From assembly GCA_043746555.1 (NCBI GenBank), contig JAYTQU010000139.1, positions 1 through 6,335 of the forward strand: a DNA stretch of 6,335 nt, read 5' to 3'. The notes under the pieces are model-generated. The model was not told the DNA's origin and made no database searches. It saw nothing but the letters and a program-made list of their open reading frames with translations. Each line of letters starts with the position of its first letter. Position 1 is the first letter of the stretch. Of the stretch, positions 1 to 6,335 are shown one piece after another. Both the position numbers and the translations under genes were made by a program. Source of the stretch: CAZQYC01 sp043746555 (GTDB taxonomy: Bacteria > Pseudomonadota > Gammaproteobacteria > Steroidobacterales > Steroidobacteraceae).

Positions 1-453
1 ACTCATTCCAATGCAACGTTCGATGCCTTCCTTATGAGGCACTACTTACCAAGACACAATTCGCGCCGAGGTAATTGGTCTAGAGCGCCGCATGGGATCG
101 TAATTTGCGTGCGAACGGCGCAGATGCGGGCTTCGTTACCGATCTTCAAACCGGATCTCGTGAAGTTAATTTCTCGCCATACTATCGGTCGATTATGTTT
201 CATCGTCGTCGCGGCTTCTTTTTTAACGGGCGGCTACCAATTTAACGGACGACACCTCACATCTCGCTCACACATCGGCAAATTCCGAACCACAAGCGAG
301 CGCTGGGAGTGACTAACAAAGCGCATGCGACTCGCTTGCGTTGACAATAAGCGCATTTTTGTTCGTCACCCGCCGTAACCATTGCGATTCACTGCAGAAT
401 GATGATGCCCCGGCACGCCGAAACGCATCGGGGCACACATTGCTTTACGCGCT
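1..453. other. Region without a convincing gene
   Basis: Nothing here reads as a known protein on either strand. The plus frame starting at base 1 is open to 312 (first ATG at 34) and contains one short hydrophobic stretch. It has no convincing ribosome binding site at the ATG, an Arg/Ser/His-rich composition and no motif I recognise, so I do not call it a gene. The right part is the 3' flank of the minus-strand receptor remnant and holds the hairpin listed at 406-435. A short plus-strand tail of an upstream gene could enter at the left edge, but I see no support for one. Confidence 0.5.
406..435 (-). terminator. GC-rich hairpin past the receptor stop, possible weak terminator
   Basis: TGCCCCG at 406-412 and CGGGGCA at 429-435 form a perfect 7-bp stem around a 16-base loop. 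It lies about 20 bases downstream of the receptor's TAA stop on the minus strand, which is where a transcript end would be expected. There is no U-run after the stem in the minus-strand direction, so it is not a classic Rho-independent terminator. It may be a Rho-dependent end, a 3' stabilising hairpin, or chance. Confidence 0.3.
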
Positions 454-1840
454 TTACTCGCCAAAGCGATAACGCAACTCCAAGCCGAACATACGAGGGT
501 CGCCATAAATAAGCGTCGTTGACGTAATCGACGGTGTAACCACCGCGCCGCCGGCCGCGTAGGTTTTATCGAGCGCATTGCGGACGTAGAGACTGAGATC
601 AATGGGTTGGCCGGCGACACTATATCCAGTCGGCACGCAGATTGAGCAAGCCGAAACTCGGTTGAATGCCATTGATGTCAAGCGGCCGTTCCACATACCA
701 AACTTGATCGCTCCAAAAGTAATTGGCGTTGAACGCCAACTCGCCATGCGATTGCATCGGAACGGTGTATCGTACGCCACCGCCAAGCGTCGATTTCGGC
801 GTGTACGAGAATCGATTGGTCACTGGATTCGCGCCAAGTAGCGGTACGAAGATTGTGGGCGCCTCAAACTTGTCGTAGCGTGCGTCCGTGTAGCTACCGT
901 TGAGTGTGAAGCGCAATTGTTCGGTTGGCGCGATCATGACCTCCAGCTCCGCGCCGGAGATGGTCGCTTCCGCTGCATTCAAGATCATGGTCGAAGGATC
1001 GTTGGCGGGATTGTTGTCGCCGTCCATGTTCGCGGTCAGTGTGATGCTGCGCTGAATTCCCTCGTGCTTGCCTGTGTATGCGGCCAGATTGGTGCGCCCG
1101 CGCCAATCTCCAACGCGCCAATCGCTCTTGATACCAAGCTCAAAGTCGGTCAGCTTTTCCGGTCCATAGTTTTGATACACGGCAAAGACCGGCGCAAATT
1201 GCGGCGAATTAAAGCCGGCCGAACGATAACCGCGTCGAGTCGTTGCGTAGAGGAGCAGATCATCGATGGGCTTGTTATTTAAACCTACCGTCCAAGTTGG
1301 AGCGGTCGATTGCGCATTCCCGGGTGTCCCACCCGACGGGATGCAGTCTTGCTCGGAAACCGGCGGCGCTGTCTCCACCGAACGGACGGCGCAAGTACTG
1401 CCTTCGTCCCAGGTATAGCGATAACCCAGATCGAACTTGAGCCCCTGCAACAGGGAGCTTAAGTCATAGCCAATCTGGCCGAACGCTGCTTTGCTTTTGG
1501 TGCTGCGAAAATCCTCAGCCAAGCGCGTCACAACGCCTGGATGAACAAACGCTCGCTGCGCGGTTCCGTTGATGCCGGTAGGGCGCTCGTCTAAATAGAA
1601 TCCACCGACAATCCAGTCGAGCTGATCACCGAACGCTTTACCGAAGAATTGCAACTCATCGGTATATTGACGCTTGTCGATCAAGCGATAGACGTGAAAC
1701 AGACTGAGCGGCGATCCATCCGAGTCGTTGAGTACGTCGATAAATGTGGAGCGCACGCCGAATATGTTCTTAATAGTAACCGGCCCGGTCTCGACGGCGG
1801 TCGTATTGGTAATTCCCCAAATGGTGCGCTTTGAACTCGG
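454..1840 (-). pseudogene. TonB-dependent outer-membrane receptor, 5'-truncated and frameshifted
   Basis: This encodes the C-terminal beta-barrel portion of a TonB-dependent receptor, the outer-membrane gated channel family powered by TonB/ExbBD. The sequence shows alternating barrel strands (e.g. DELQFFGKAFGDQLDWIVGG, PTWTVGLNNKP, FNLDLG-like and LTDFELGIKSDW-type segments) and the family's terminal signature YGDPRMFGLELRYRF, ending GE before TAA at 454-456. About 460 codons remain; intact relatives usually have 700-900. The signal peptide, TonB box, plug domain and first strands are missing. The frame is open upstream to a TGA at 1844-1846. Receptor-like sequence (RTIWGITNTTAVE..VTIKNIFG) runs to about 1826-1840, so the GTG at 1756 is not a real start. 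Within the remnant the frame breaks at ~625: one frame reads LLNLRADW then stops (TAG, 620-622), and the other continues YSVAGQPIDLSLYVRNALD. Removing one base joins them. The substrate cannot be told. The truncation makes it non-functional even if the frameshift were a sequencing error. Confidence 0.9.
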
Positions 1841-1981
1841 GATTCATTGCTATTGGTGCGATACGAAGGCATGAGCTATAAAGCTGTGGCGAATCAATTT
1901 GGAATTTCCGTCAGTGCTGTGGAGAAGCATGTCATGAAGGCGATGATGCATCTGACTACGCGCATGCAGGAGTCACCATGA
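1838..1981 (+). pseudogene. ECF (FecI-type) sigma factor, C-terminal stub
   Basis: The last ~45 codons of an ECF sigma factor read in frame as RDSLLLVRYEGMSYKAVA, then NQFGISVSAVEKHVMKAMMH, then LTTRMQESP and TGA at 1979-1981. This is sigma region 4.2: the RYEGMSY lead-in, the helix-turn-helix and the VSAVEKHVMKA recognition helix that reads the -35 element. Region 2, which binds the core enzyme and melts the -10, and most of region 4.1 are absent; FecI-type sigmas are normally about 160-200 residues. The frame hits a stop at 1832-1834, and the sequence to its left is the receptor remnant on the other strand. The stop overlaps the fecR start (ATGA), the usual arrangement for sigma/anti-sigma pairs. 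A 36-residue product from ATG 1871 is formally possible but has no good ribosome binding site. It could not act as a sigma factor. Confidence 0.85.
1968..1972 (+). promoter_or_regulatory. Shine-Dalgarno site for the FecR gene
   Basis: AGGAG lies five bases before the ATG at 1978, inside the last codons of the sigma stub. It supports this start and would let ribosomes begin independently even if upstream sigma translation is lost. Confidence 0.7.
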
Positions 1982-2967
1982 GGACTACCGAACTCGCACG
2001 TGCCGCTGCAGCAAACTGGTTTGCGACGCAATTGCGGGACGATTGGTCATCGTCCGATCGCCAAAGATTCGAAGACTGGTTAGCAAGTGGCGACGAACAG
2101 CGGAACGCTTGGCTGCAAATGCAATCGACGTGGCAAACATTATCGGACGTGGGCGCTGCCGCGTCAGTCCAAGCTCTCAGGCGGCGAGCGATCGAGCGCA
2201 AGAGACTTCATATTGGACACATGCGTTCTTGGGGCATGGGGTTGGCGGCGACAATGGTACTCAGTCTGACGGTTCTTTTGTCGTACTGGACGACACGATC
2301 GTCGAAACCGTCGTCAGCGGAGGCGTCTTTGCAGATGACGCTCCCACAATTCAAAACCGCGATCGGCGAACAACAAACATTTCAATTGGAAGATGGTTCG
2401 CAGGTGCTTCTGAATACTGCGAGTGAAGTGCGCGTTAGCGAGTGGGTCAGGTCGCGTCGTCTTGTGCTGGAACGCGGCGAGGCTTATTTCATCGTGGCCA
2501 AGAATGCGCGTAAACCGTTTATTGTTATCGTGGATGGCGCATCGATCACCGCCACCGGGACTCAGTTCGCCGTACGTCGCGACCCAGATCGCGTAACGGT
2601 GATTTTGACCGAAGGTCGCGTACGTCTATCGGATTCTCCCAACGCCGTCGACCTCGATGCCGGCCACGAGGCGATACTGACTCAAGGTGCGCGATGGCAG
2701 ATCCGCAAGAGCGACGTAGCCAAGGCCACCAGTTGGCGAACCGGACGTTTGACATTCGACAATCAACCTCTTGCAACCGTGGTTACCGAGTTGAATCGTT
2801 ACACCATCACCCAGCTGCGATTAGTAGATGCGAAGCTGCTGTCAGTGCCGATGAGCGGCGTATTTCGCGTAGGCGATGCGGCGAATTTCGCCAACGCGTT
2901 ACAGACATACGGACTGGTTCGCATCGTGTCGACGAATGACCACACTATAGAATTGGCGGCGCAATGA
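1978..2967 (+). CDS. FecR-family anti-sigma / transmembrane signalling regulator
   Basis: This is an inner-membrane regulator that in the FecIRA type of cell-surface signalling passes the state of a TonB-dependent receptor to an ECF sigma factor. Its 329 residues are the usual family length. Residues ~10-55 form the cytoplasmic FecR N-terminal domain (DUF4880; WFATQL, RFEDWLASGDEQRNAWLQ), which binds the sigma factor. Residues ~86-104 are one transmembrane segment (GMGLAATMVLSLTVLLSYW). Residues ~125-235 are the periplasmic FecR domain (QTFQLEDGSQVLLNTASEVRV, then RLVLERGEAYFIV, TATGTQFAVRR and VILTEGRVRL). Residues ~256-329 form an STN/DUF4974-like tail (GRLTFDNQPLATVVTELNRY), which contacts the receptor's N-terminal signalling domain in known systems. 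The start is fixed by AGGAG and the ATGA overlap with the sigma stub. It also overlaps the hydrolase start by ATGA. The gene is intact, but its sigma partner is a stub and the neighbouring receptor lacks its N-terminus. It is therefore probably an orphan, unless a second sigma/receptor pair exists elsewhere. Confidence 0.93.
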   Translation: MRTTELARAAAANWFATQLRDDWSSSDRQRFEDWLASGDEQRNAWLQMQSTWQTLSDVGAAASVQALRRRAIERKRLHIGHMRSWGMGLAATMVLSLTVLLSYWTTRSSKPSSAEASLQMTLPQFKTAIGEQQTFQLEDGSQVLLNTASEVRVSEWVRSRRLVLERGEAYFIVAKNARKPFIVIVDGASITATGTQFAVRRDPDRVTVILTEGRVRLSDSPNAVDLDAGHEAILTQGARWQIRKSDVAKATSWRTGRLTFDNQPLATVVTELNRYTITQLRLVDAKLLSVPMSGVFRVGDAANFANALQTYGLVRIVSTNDHTIELAAQ

Positions 2968-4448
2968 AACAGTTATGCGGCGGCATCATTGCCGGACTTA
3001 GTTTGCTCACGCTTAATGCCGCGACAGCTCGTGAACTCACGGCAAATGAGCGCGGCGATATCATCGCAGCGGTCGACTCCAATGCCCAGGAAATGATCAC
3101 CACGGCAAAACAGATTTGGGAATGGGCTGAAGTGGGTTTTCGCGAAACGCAAAGCTCTCAAGCACTGCAACAACAATTACAGAGAGCACAGTTCACGATA
3201 CGCACGGGGGTAGCCGACATGCCCACCGCGTTCGTGGCGAGCTTTCGTCATGCCGACGGCAACAAGCCCGGTCCTGTCATAGGTATACTGGCGGAATTTG
3301 ATGCGTTACCCGGTCAATCCCAGGCGGTGTCGGCGGTGCGCGCACCGTTTGTTGGTCAAACGGCGGGACACGCGTGCGGACACAATTTGCTCGGAGCAGG
3401 CGCCGTTGGTGCCGCGCTCGCGCTGAAACAGTGGATGTTGCATGAGAACATCAACGGCGAAATTCGCGTCTACGGCGCGCCCGCAGAAGAAGGCGGATCC
3501 GGCAAGGTCTACATGGTACGCGCGGGATTGTTCAACGATGTCGACGTGGTCTTACACTGGCATCCGAATGACGCCAACTCTGCTAGCCAGTCGCGCACGC
3601 TCGCCAATATGAGTGGTAAGTTTCGTTTCCACGGGATTGCCGCCCATGCAGCGCGCGCACCGGAGAAAGGCCGTTCAGTCCTAGAAGCAGTAGAAGCTTT
3701 GGACTTCATGGTCAACGCGATGCGCCAACATATACCACAGGACGCGCGAATTCACTACATCATCACCAACGGTGGCGCATCGCCGAACGTGGTGCCTGAT
3801 TTTGCTGAAGTCTACTACTACGTGCGCCACGTGGATCCGCGCGTCGTACGTGACATCATGGAGCGTGTGCAGCTGGCCGCGAAAGGCGCCGCGCTGGGCA
3901 CGGGCACCACAGTTGACTTTGAGCTGACGGGTGCTGTGTATAGTCTTCTGCCGAACAATACACTGGGCAAATTAGTGGACAAGGAATTGCACAACGCACC
4001 GGGCATCGTTCTCGACGACAGCGCCAAGCGATTGGCAGTGCAATTGTTAAGCTCACTTTCTCCCAACGATAAGAACACATCCGTCGAGAAAGATCTCGCC
4101 GCCGTACAAACAATTGAGCCTTACGCCTTTGATAGTCTTGACTACGTGTCCACCGATGTCGGAGACGTCAGTTGGGTGGTGCCAACCGCCGGCATTCGAA
4201 CGGCGACTTGGGTACATGGCACTCCCGCACATAGTTGGCAAGCGACCGCCGCCAGCGGCGCCGCACTTGGTTTCCAAGGAATGCTGATGGCCGCAAAAGC
4301 TCTAGCCCTCTCCGGTGCCGCCTTGTTTCGCAATCCTCAACTTATACAGAAGGCTCGCGACGAATTTAGCGCCCGACGCGGCGATAAGTTCAACTATGAG
4401 GCCTTGCTCGGCGATCGTCCGCCAGCGTTGGACTATCGCACTCGATAG
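2964..4448 (+). CDS. Secreted M20-family amidohydrolase, AbgB-like
   Basis: This is a zinc-type peptidase/amidohydrolase of the M20 family, closest in motif layout to AbgB (p-aminobenzoyl-glutamate hydrolase subunit B). It should hydrolyse an amide bond in a small peptide, N-acyl amino acid or similar conjugate; the exact substrate is unknown. It has 494 residues. A signal peptide (MKQLCGGIIAGLSLLTLNAATA, probable cut after residue 22) sends it to the periplasm, unlike cytoplasmic AbgB. Visible motifs are GHACGHNLLGAG (C138, H140), GAPAEEGGSGK (E175/E176), LHWHPND (H200), FHGIAAHAARAPEKGRS (H228, dimerisation/lid domain), ASPNVVPD, VSTDVGDVSW and HGTPAHSWQ (H423). All residues expected for metal binding and catalysis appear present. 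The ATG overlaps the fecR stop (ATGA), so translation is coupled to fecR. Co-transcription with a sigma/FecR pair suggests it processed the compound sensed or imported by the receptor. The reading frame is intact, but its original promoter was probably lost with the sigma gene's 5' end. Confidence 0.93.
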   Translation: MKQLCGGIIAGLSLLTLNAATARELTANERGDIIAAVDSNAQEMITTAKQIWEWAEVGFRETQSSQALQQQLQRAQFTIRTGVADMPTAFVASFRHADGNKPGPVIGILAEFDALPGQSQAVSAVRAPFVGQTAGHACGHNLLGAGAVGAALALKQWMLHENINGEIRVYGAPAEEGGSGKVYMVRAGLFNDVDVVLHWHPNDANSASQSRTLANMSGKFRFHGIAAHAARAPEKGRSVLEAVEALDFMVNAMRQHIPQDARIHYIITNGGASPNVVPDFAEVYYYVRHVDPRVVRDIMERVQLAAKGAALGTGTTVDFELTGAVYSLLPNNTLGKLVDKELHNAPGIVLDDSAKRLAVQLLSSLSPNDKNTSVEKDLAAVQTIEPYAFDSLDYVSTDVGDVSWVVPTAGIRTATWVHGTPAHSWQATAASGAALGFQGMLMAAKALALSGAALFRNPQLIQKARDEFSARRGDKFNYEALLGDRPPALDYRTR

Positions 4449-4547
4449 TACGATCCGCGTTTATCCGTATCTCATTGGTCATGCATGAGCATCACGGTAT
4501 TGAGGAGCGCCTCCTTACCCGGAAGTCGTTGTAGAAGAACAGTCGAT

Positions 4548-4595
4548 AGTGAACTCGCATGTGCAAAGTATCGGCACTTGTATGCTGAGTTCACT
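4548..4595. repeat. Long imperfect inverted repeat (stem-loop)
   Basis: AGTGAACTC at 4548-4556 is the exact reverse complement of GAGTTCACT at 4587-4595. The stem continues inward with GCAT (4557-4560) against ATGC (4582-4585), interrupted only by one bulged T at 4586. Inside it, CAAAGT (4564-4569) can pair with ACTTG (4576-4580) with one bulged A. This gives a 48-base folded element of about 18 pairs. It sits 100 bases after the hydrolase stop and about 180 bases before the sigma-28-like promoter. No T-run follows on either strand, so it is not an ordinary intrinsic terminator. It could be a 3'-end stabilising structure, a REP-like element or a protein-binding site. Confidence 0.6.
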
Positions 4596-4777
4596 GATTG
4601 ATACGGCTTCTCATTTCAGCGTGTCGCCATGCGGCACAGTTGATGAGTACGGACACCGAAACGCTTTGGCCCTTGACGTTGGCGGAGACCGCATCGCAGG
4701 AGTCCGCTTCGCTGTATCTGTTGTTACGGTTGAGAGCGGCCAATGCGGCTGCTGACCACAACTGACTGAATTCAAGC

Positions 4778-4804
4778 TCAAGTACGGCCCGAATATGCCG
4801 ATAG
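4778..4804 (+). promoter_or_regulatory. Candidate FliA (sigma-28) promoter for the chemoreceptor
   Basis: TCAAGTAC (4778-4785), an 11-base spacer and GCCGATAG (4797-4804) match the flagellar sigma-28 consensus TAAAGTTT-N11-GCCGATAA: 5 of 8 in the -35 and 7 of 8 in the -10, with exact spacing. It lies on the coding strand about 90 bases before the chemoreceptor ATG, and chemoreceptor genes are classic FliA targets. A sigma-70 reading (TTGACG at 4843-4848) lacks a properly spaced -10. Confidence 0.6.
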
Positions 4805-4894
4805 GGAGGCCCATTGGAGAGCCGATTGTGAATGAATGAGGTTTGACGGCTGGCCTCCACATCGGTCGTTGCAAAAAGGCAGGTAAAATTAGCA

Positions 4895-6335
4895 ATGGTT
4901 AGCCTCAGAGATCTTGCGCTGGGAAAAAAGCTGGTGATCATCGTGATCGCCATGCTTCTCCCGTCTGTCTGGCTGTTATTCAAGGCGGTATCGTTGCAGC
5001 AAGAGACCATTGTCAGCGCCGAATTGAAATTGCAGGGTCTTAACTACATGCACGCGATTTGGAAGCTGTCCGGGCTATTGGCGGATCATCGCGCAATGGG
5101 GATGCGCTTGGTTTCGAAAGATCCCGCCGACGCGGCGTTCGTCGAGAACAATGTTGCCGATGTCGATGCGGCCGTTGCCGCCGTCGATCAACTCGAAATG
5201 CTAGTCGATTCGTCGCTGCGTATTGGCGCCGATTGGCAAGCCGCTCGCAAGGAATGGCTGGTACTCAAGAATCGACAAAGCGGATTGGACACAACGCAGT
5301 TTTATCGAAGACACAGTTCGCTGCTTGAGACACTGGACAAATTCAACGACCGACTTGCAACCGGATCGACATTGCTGTTCGAATCCGACGAATCAGCGCA
5401 CTTTCTAATCGACGTTATCGTCACACAGATTCCGCGCGTGCAGAACGATTTGTTTGCCTTGCGGAAAGGAGTCGCGACGGGCGCGGGCGCCGCGAACGTC
5501 ATCAATGCGGCGCGCAACGATTTGGCGGCCAAAGTGGGCATTGTGAGGGCCAACGCAAAATTCATTCAATCCGCGGTTGCACGAATTGCTCGACTGAAAC
5601 CAACGGAAGTCGCGTCGATGCGCGCTGCCGTGACGAATCACGTAACAGCCGCCGAAACGTACGCTACAACAGTCGACGAAGGCATGGTCTTGAGTGACAA
5701 GAGAGCGGACATCTTGAGTCGGGCAATTCTGGAAGCCGGCGTCGCGTTCAAAACATCGAGCGAACTGCAAGATGTGCTGACCCCCATCCTGCGAACCGAT
5801 TTGGAAGCGCGTCGATCGTCGGCGGTTTGGGCACGCAATGCCACGATCGTTGGATACTTGAGTTTAATTGGACTCACACTGGCATTCGCGCGCATGCTGA
5901 GGCGAAAGATCGGCAGCAGCGCAGTGACGATGGTCATGTCGATGGAGCGCATGGCCAATGGCGAAATCGGCCATCGATTACCGCCAAGCGGGCAGGATGA
6001 ATTCGGACGGGCATTGGCTGCGGTGAATCGCCTGGATAGTAAGCTGACCGAGGTCGTCGCCTCGATTTGTAAGACAGCGGGCGTCGTCGGTACGGAAGCG
6101 AAGGAATTGTCGGTCGGCAACGAAGAGTTAAGCAGCCGCACTCAAGCACAAGCATCCGCGCTTGAACAAACGGCGTCGAGCATGGAACAAATGACCGCCA
6201 CGGTAAAACAAAATGCCGATAACGCGCGTCAAGCAAATCAATTGGCGACCGGAGTTCGAGATCAGGCGGAGCGAGGCAGCGCTGTTGTCTATCGCGCCGC
6301 CGATGCGATGAGCCAAATCAACATGTCGAGCGCGA
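4895..6335 (+). CDS. Methyl-accepting chemotaxis protein, N-terminal part (runs off window)
   Basis: This is an inner-membrane chemoreceptor that senses a ligand outside the cytoplasm and controls CheA/CheW signalling to the flagellar motor. The frame is open from ATG 4895 to the window end (480 codons plus one base), so the C-terminal signalling tip is not seen. Residues 1-12 (MVSLRDLALGKK) are a short positive leader. TM1 is ~13-29 (LVIIVIAMLLPSVWLLF). A ~285-residue, mostly helical periplasmic sensor domain of unrecognised type follows. TM2 is ~316-332 (ATIVGYLSLIGLTLAFA), then HAMP ~333-385 (ERMANGEIGHRL, DEFGRALAAVNRL). The start of the methylation/signalling helix is at ~408-455 (ELSSRTQAQASALEQTASSM, then EQMTATVKQNADNARQAN), very close to the family consensus with Gln/Glu methylation sites near 424-432. 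The HAMP lacks the usual early proline (KIGSSAV). The start is supported by purine-rich AAAAAGGCAGG just upstream and the LALGKKL leader typical of the family. The ligand is unknown, and the gene is probably not part of the hydrolase operon. Confidence 0.93.
   Translation, partial: MVSLRDLALGKKLVIIVIAMLLPSVWLLFKAVSLQQETIVSAELKLQGLNYMHAIWKLSGLLADHRAMGMRLVSKDPADAAFVENNVADVDAAVAAVDQLEMLVDSSLRIGADWQAARKEWLVLKNRQSGLDTTQFYRRHSSLLETLDKFNDRLATGSTLLFESDESAHFLIDVIVTQIPRVQNDLFALRKGVATGAGAANVINAARNDLAAKVGIVRANAKFIQSAVARIARLKPTEVASMRAAVTNHVTAAETYATTVDEGMVLSDKRADILSRAILEAGVAFKTSSELQDVLTPILRTDLEARRSSAVWARNATIVGYLSLIGLTLAFARMLRRKIGSSAVTMVMSMERMANGEIGHRLPPSGQDEFGRALAAVNRLDSKLTEVVASICKTAGVVGTEAKELSVGNEELSSRTQAQASALEQTASSMEQMTATVKQNADNARQANQLATGVRDQAERGSAVVYRAADAMSQINMSSA

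Larger units (their letters stand above)
4449..4894. other. Intergenic region between hydrolase and chemoreceptor genes
   Basis: I see no supportable gene in these 446 bases. Short frames on both strands (e.g. plus from 4549, minus from 4895 and from 5010) show no family motif, and the last overlaps the chemoreceptor. The stretch contains a 10-bp perfect palindrome TCATGCATGA at 4479-4488, a small 5-bp hairpin AGGAG/CTCCT at 4503-4515 with no U-run, the large imperfect hairpin at 4548-4595, and a sigma-28-like promoter at 4778-4804. I find no clear terminator for the hydrolase operon. The length is more than the promoter needs, so degraded coding sequence is possible but not recognisable to me. 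Confidence 0.6.

Noticed and set aside
34..312. Plus-strand open frame of 92 codons, open from base 1, with a short hydrophobic stretch
   Set aside because: No convincing ribosome binding site, no recognisable family, and composition unlike the real genes here. The hydrophobic patch alone is not evidence.
341..346. Perfect -35 hexamer TTGACA on the plus strand
   Set aside because: No -10-like hexamer at 16-18 bases, and only the antisense side of the receptor remnant lies downstream.
325..360. ATGCG/CGCAT stem followed by TTTTT on the plus strand as an intrinsic terminator
   Set aside because: Only five pairs with a loop of more than 20 bases, and there is no supported plus-strand gene upstream to terminate.
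620..1756. Treating 620-1756 (minus) as a complete gene starting at GTG 1756
   Set aside because: Receptor-like residues continue upstream of the GTG in the same frame to ~1826-1840, and the barrel continues past the 620 stop in another frame. The GTG is an internal Val and the piece is part of a pseudogene.
1832..1846. Insertion-sequence scar at the receptor/sigma junction
   Set aside because: I see no terminal inverted repeats, target duplication or transposase remnant at the join; a simple deletion needs fewer assumptions.
4503..4515. AGGAG-CGC-CTCCT hairpin after the hydrolase as terminator
   Set aside because: Five-pair stem and no T-run; too weak to call.
4591..5010. Minus-strand open frame of 139 codons overlapping the start of the chemoreceptor
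   Set aside because: It overlaps the well-supported chemoreceptor N-terminus, has no family motif, and its start lies in a coding region on the other strand.
5405..6316. Several minus-strand open frames of 60-167 codons
   Set aside because: All are shadows of the chemoreceptor reading frame, whose domain order and consensus signalling helix are clear.

Overview
The window looks like chromosomal DNA from a Gram-negative proteobacterium. It contains an outer-membrane TonB-dependent receptor, an ECF sigma/FecR signalling pair, a signal-peptide-bearing M20 hydrolase and a methyl-accepting chemotaxis protein. The receptor style and the sigma/FecR/hydrolase grouping resemble gammaproteobacteria rich in TonB receptors (Steroidobacter/Xanthomonadales-like). 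That placement is a guess from memory of families, not a search result.

Layout: (i) 1-453 has no convincing gene, only a small GC-rich hairpin just past the receptor's stop. (ii) 454-~1840, minus strand, is the C-terminal part of a TonB-dependent receptor. It lacks its N-terminus (signal peptide, plug, first strands) and carries a one-base frameshift near 625. (iii) ~1838-1981, plus strand, is the last ~45 codons of an ECF sigma factor (region 4 helix-turn-helix), cut at the same point where the receptor stops. (iv) 1978-2967 is an intact FecR-type anti-sigma/transmembrane regulator. (v) 2964-4448 is an intact AbgB-like M20 amidohydrolase with a signal peptide. (vi) 4449-4894 is a 446-base gap with a strong imperfect hairpin (4548-4595) and a good FliA (sigma-28)-type promoter (4778-4804). 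(vii) 4895-6335 is the N-terminal 480 codons of a methyl-accepting chemotaxis protein, cut off by the window edge.

The sigma stub, fecR and hydrolase genes are joined by two ATGA overlaps and so were one translationally coupled operon. The likely ancestral locus was divergent: receptor on the minus strand, sigma-fecR-hydrolase on the plus strand. The receptor would import a substrate and signal through FecR to the sigma factor, and the hydrolase would cleave an amide or peptide-like substrate outside the cytoplasm. A deletion removing the 5' parts of both divergent genes and the promoters between them explains what is seen. The result is a broken surface-signalling system with an intact FecR and hydrolase left downstream. 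The chemoreceptor appears to be a separate, flagellar-regulon unit.

I found no CRISPR array, tRNA, rRNA, recognisable insertion sequence or clearly novel system. The most informative signal is the gene-gene junction at about 1840.
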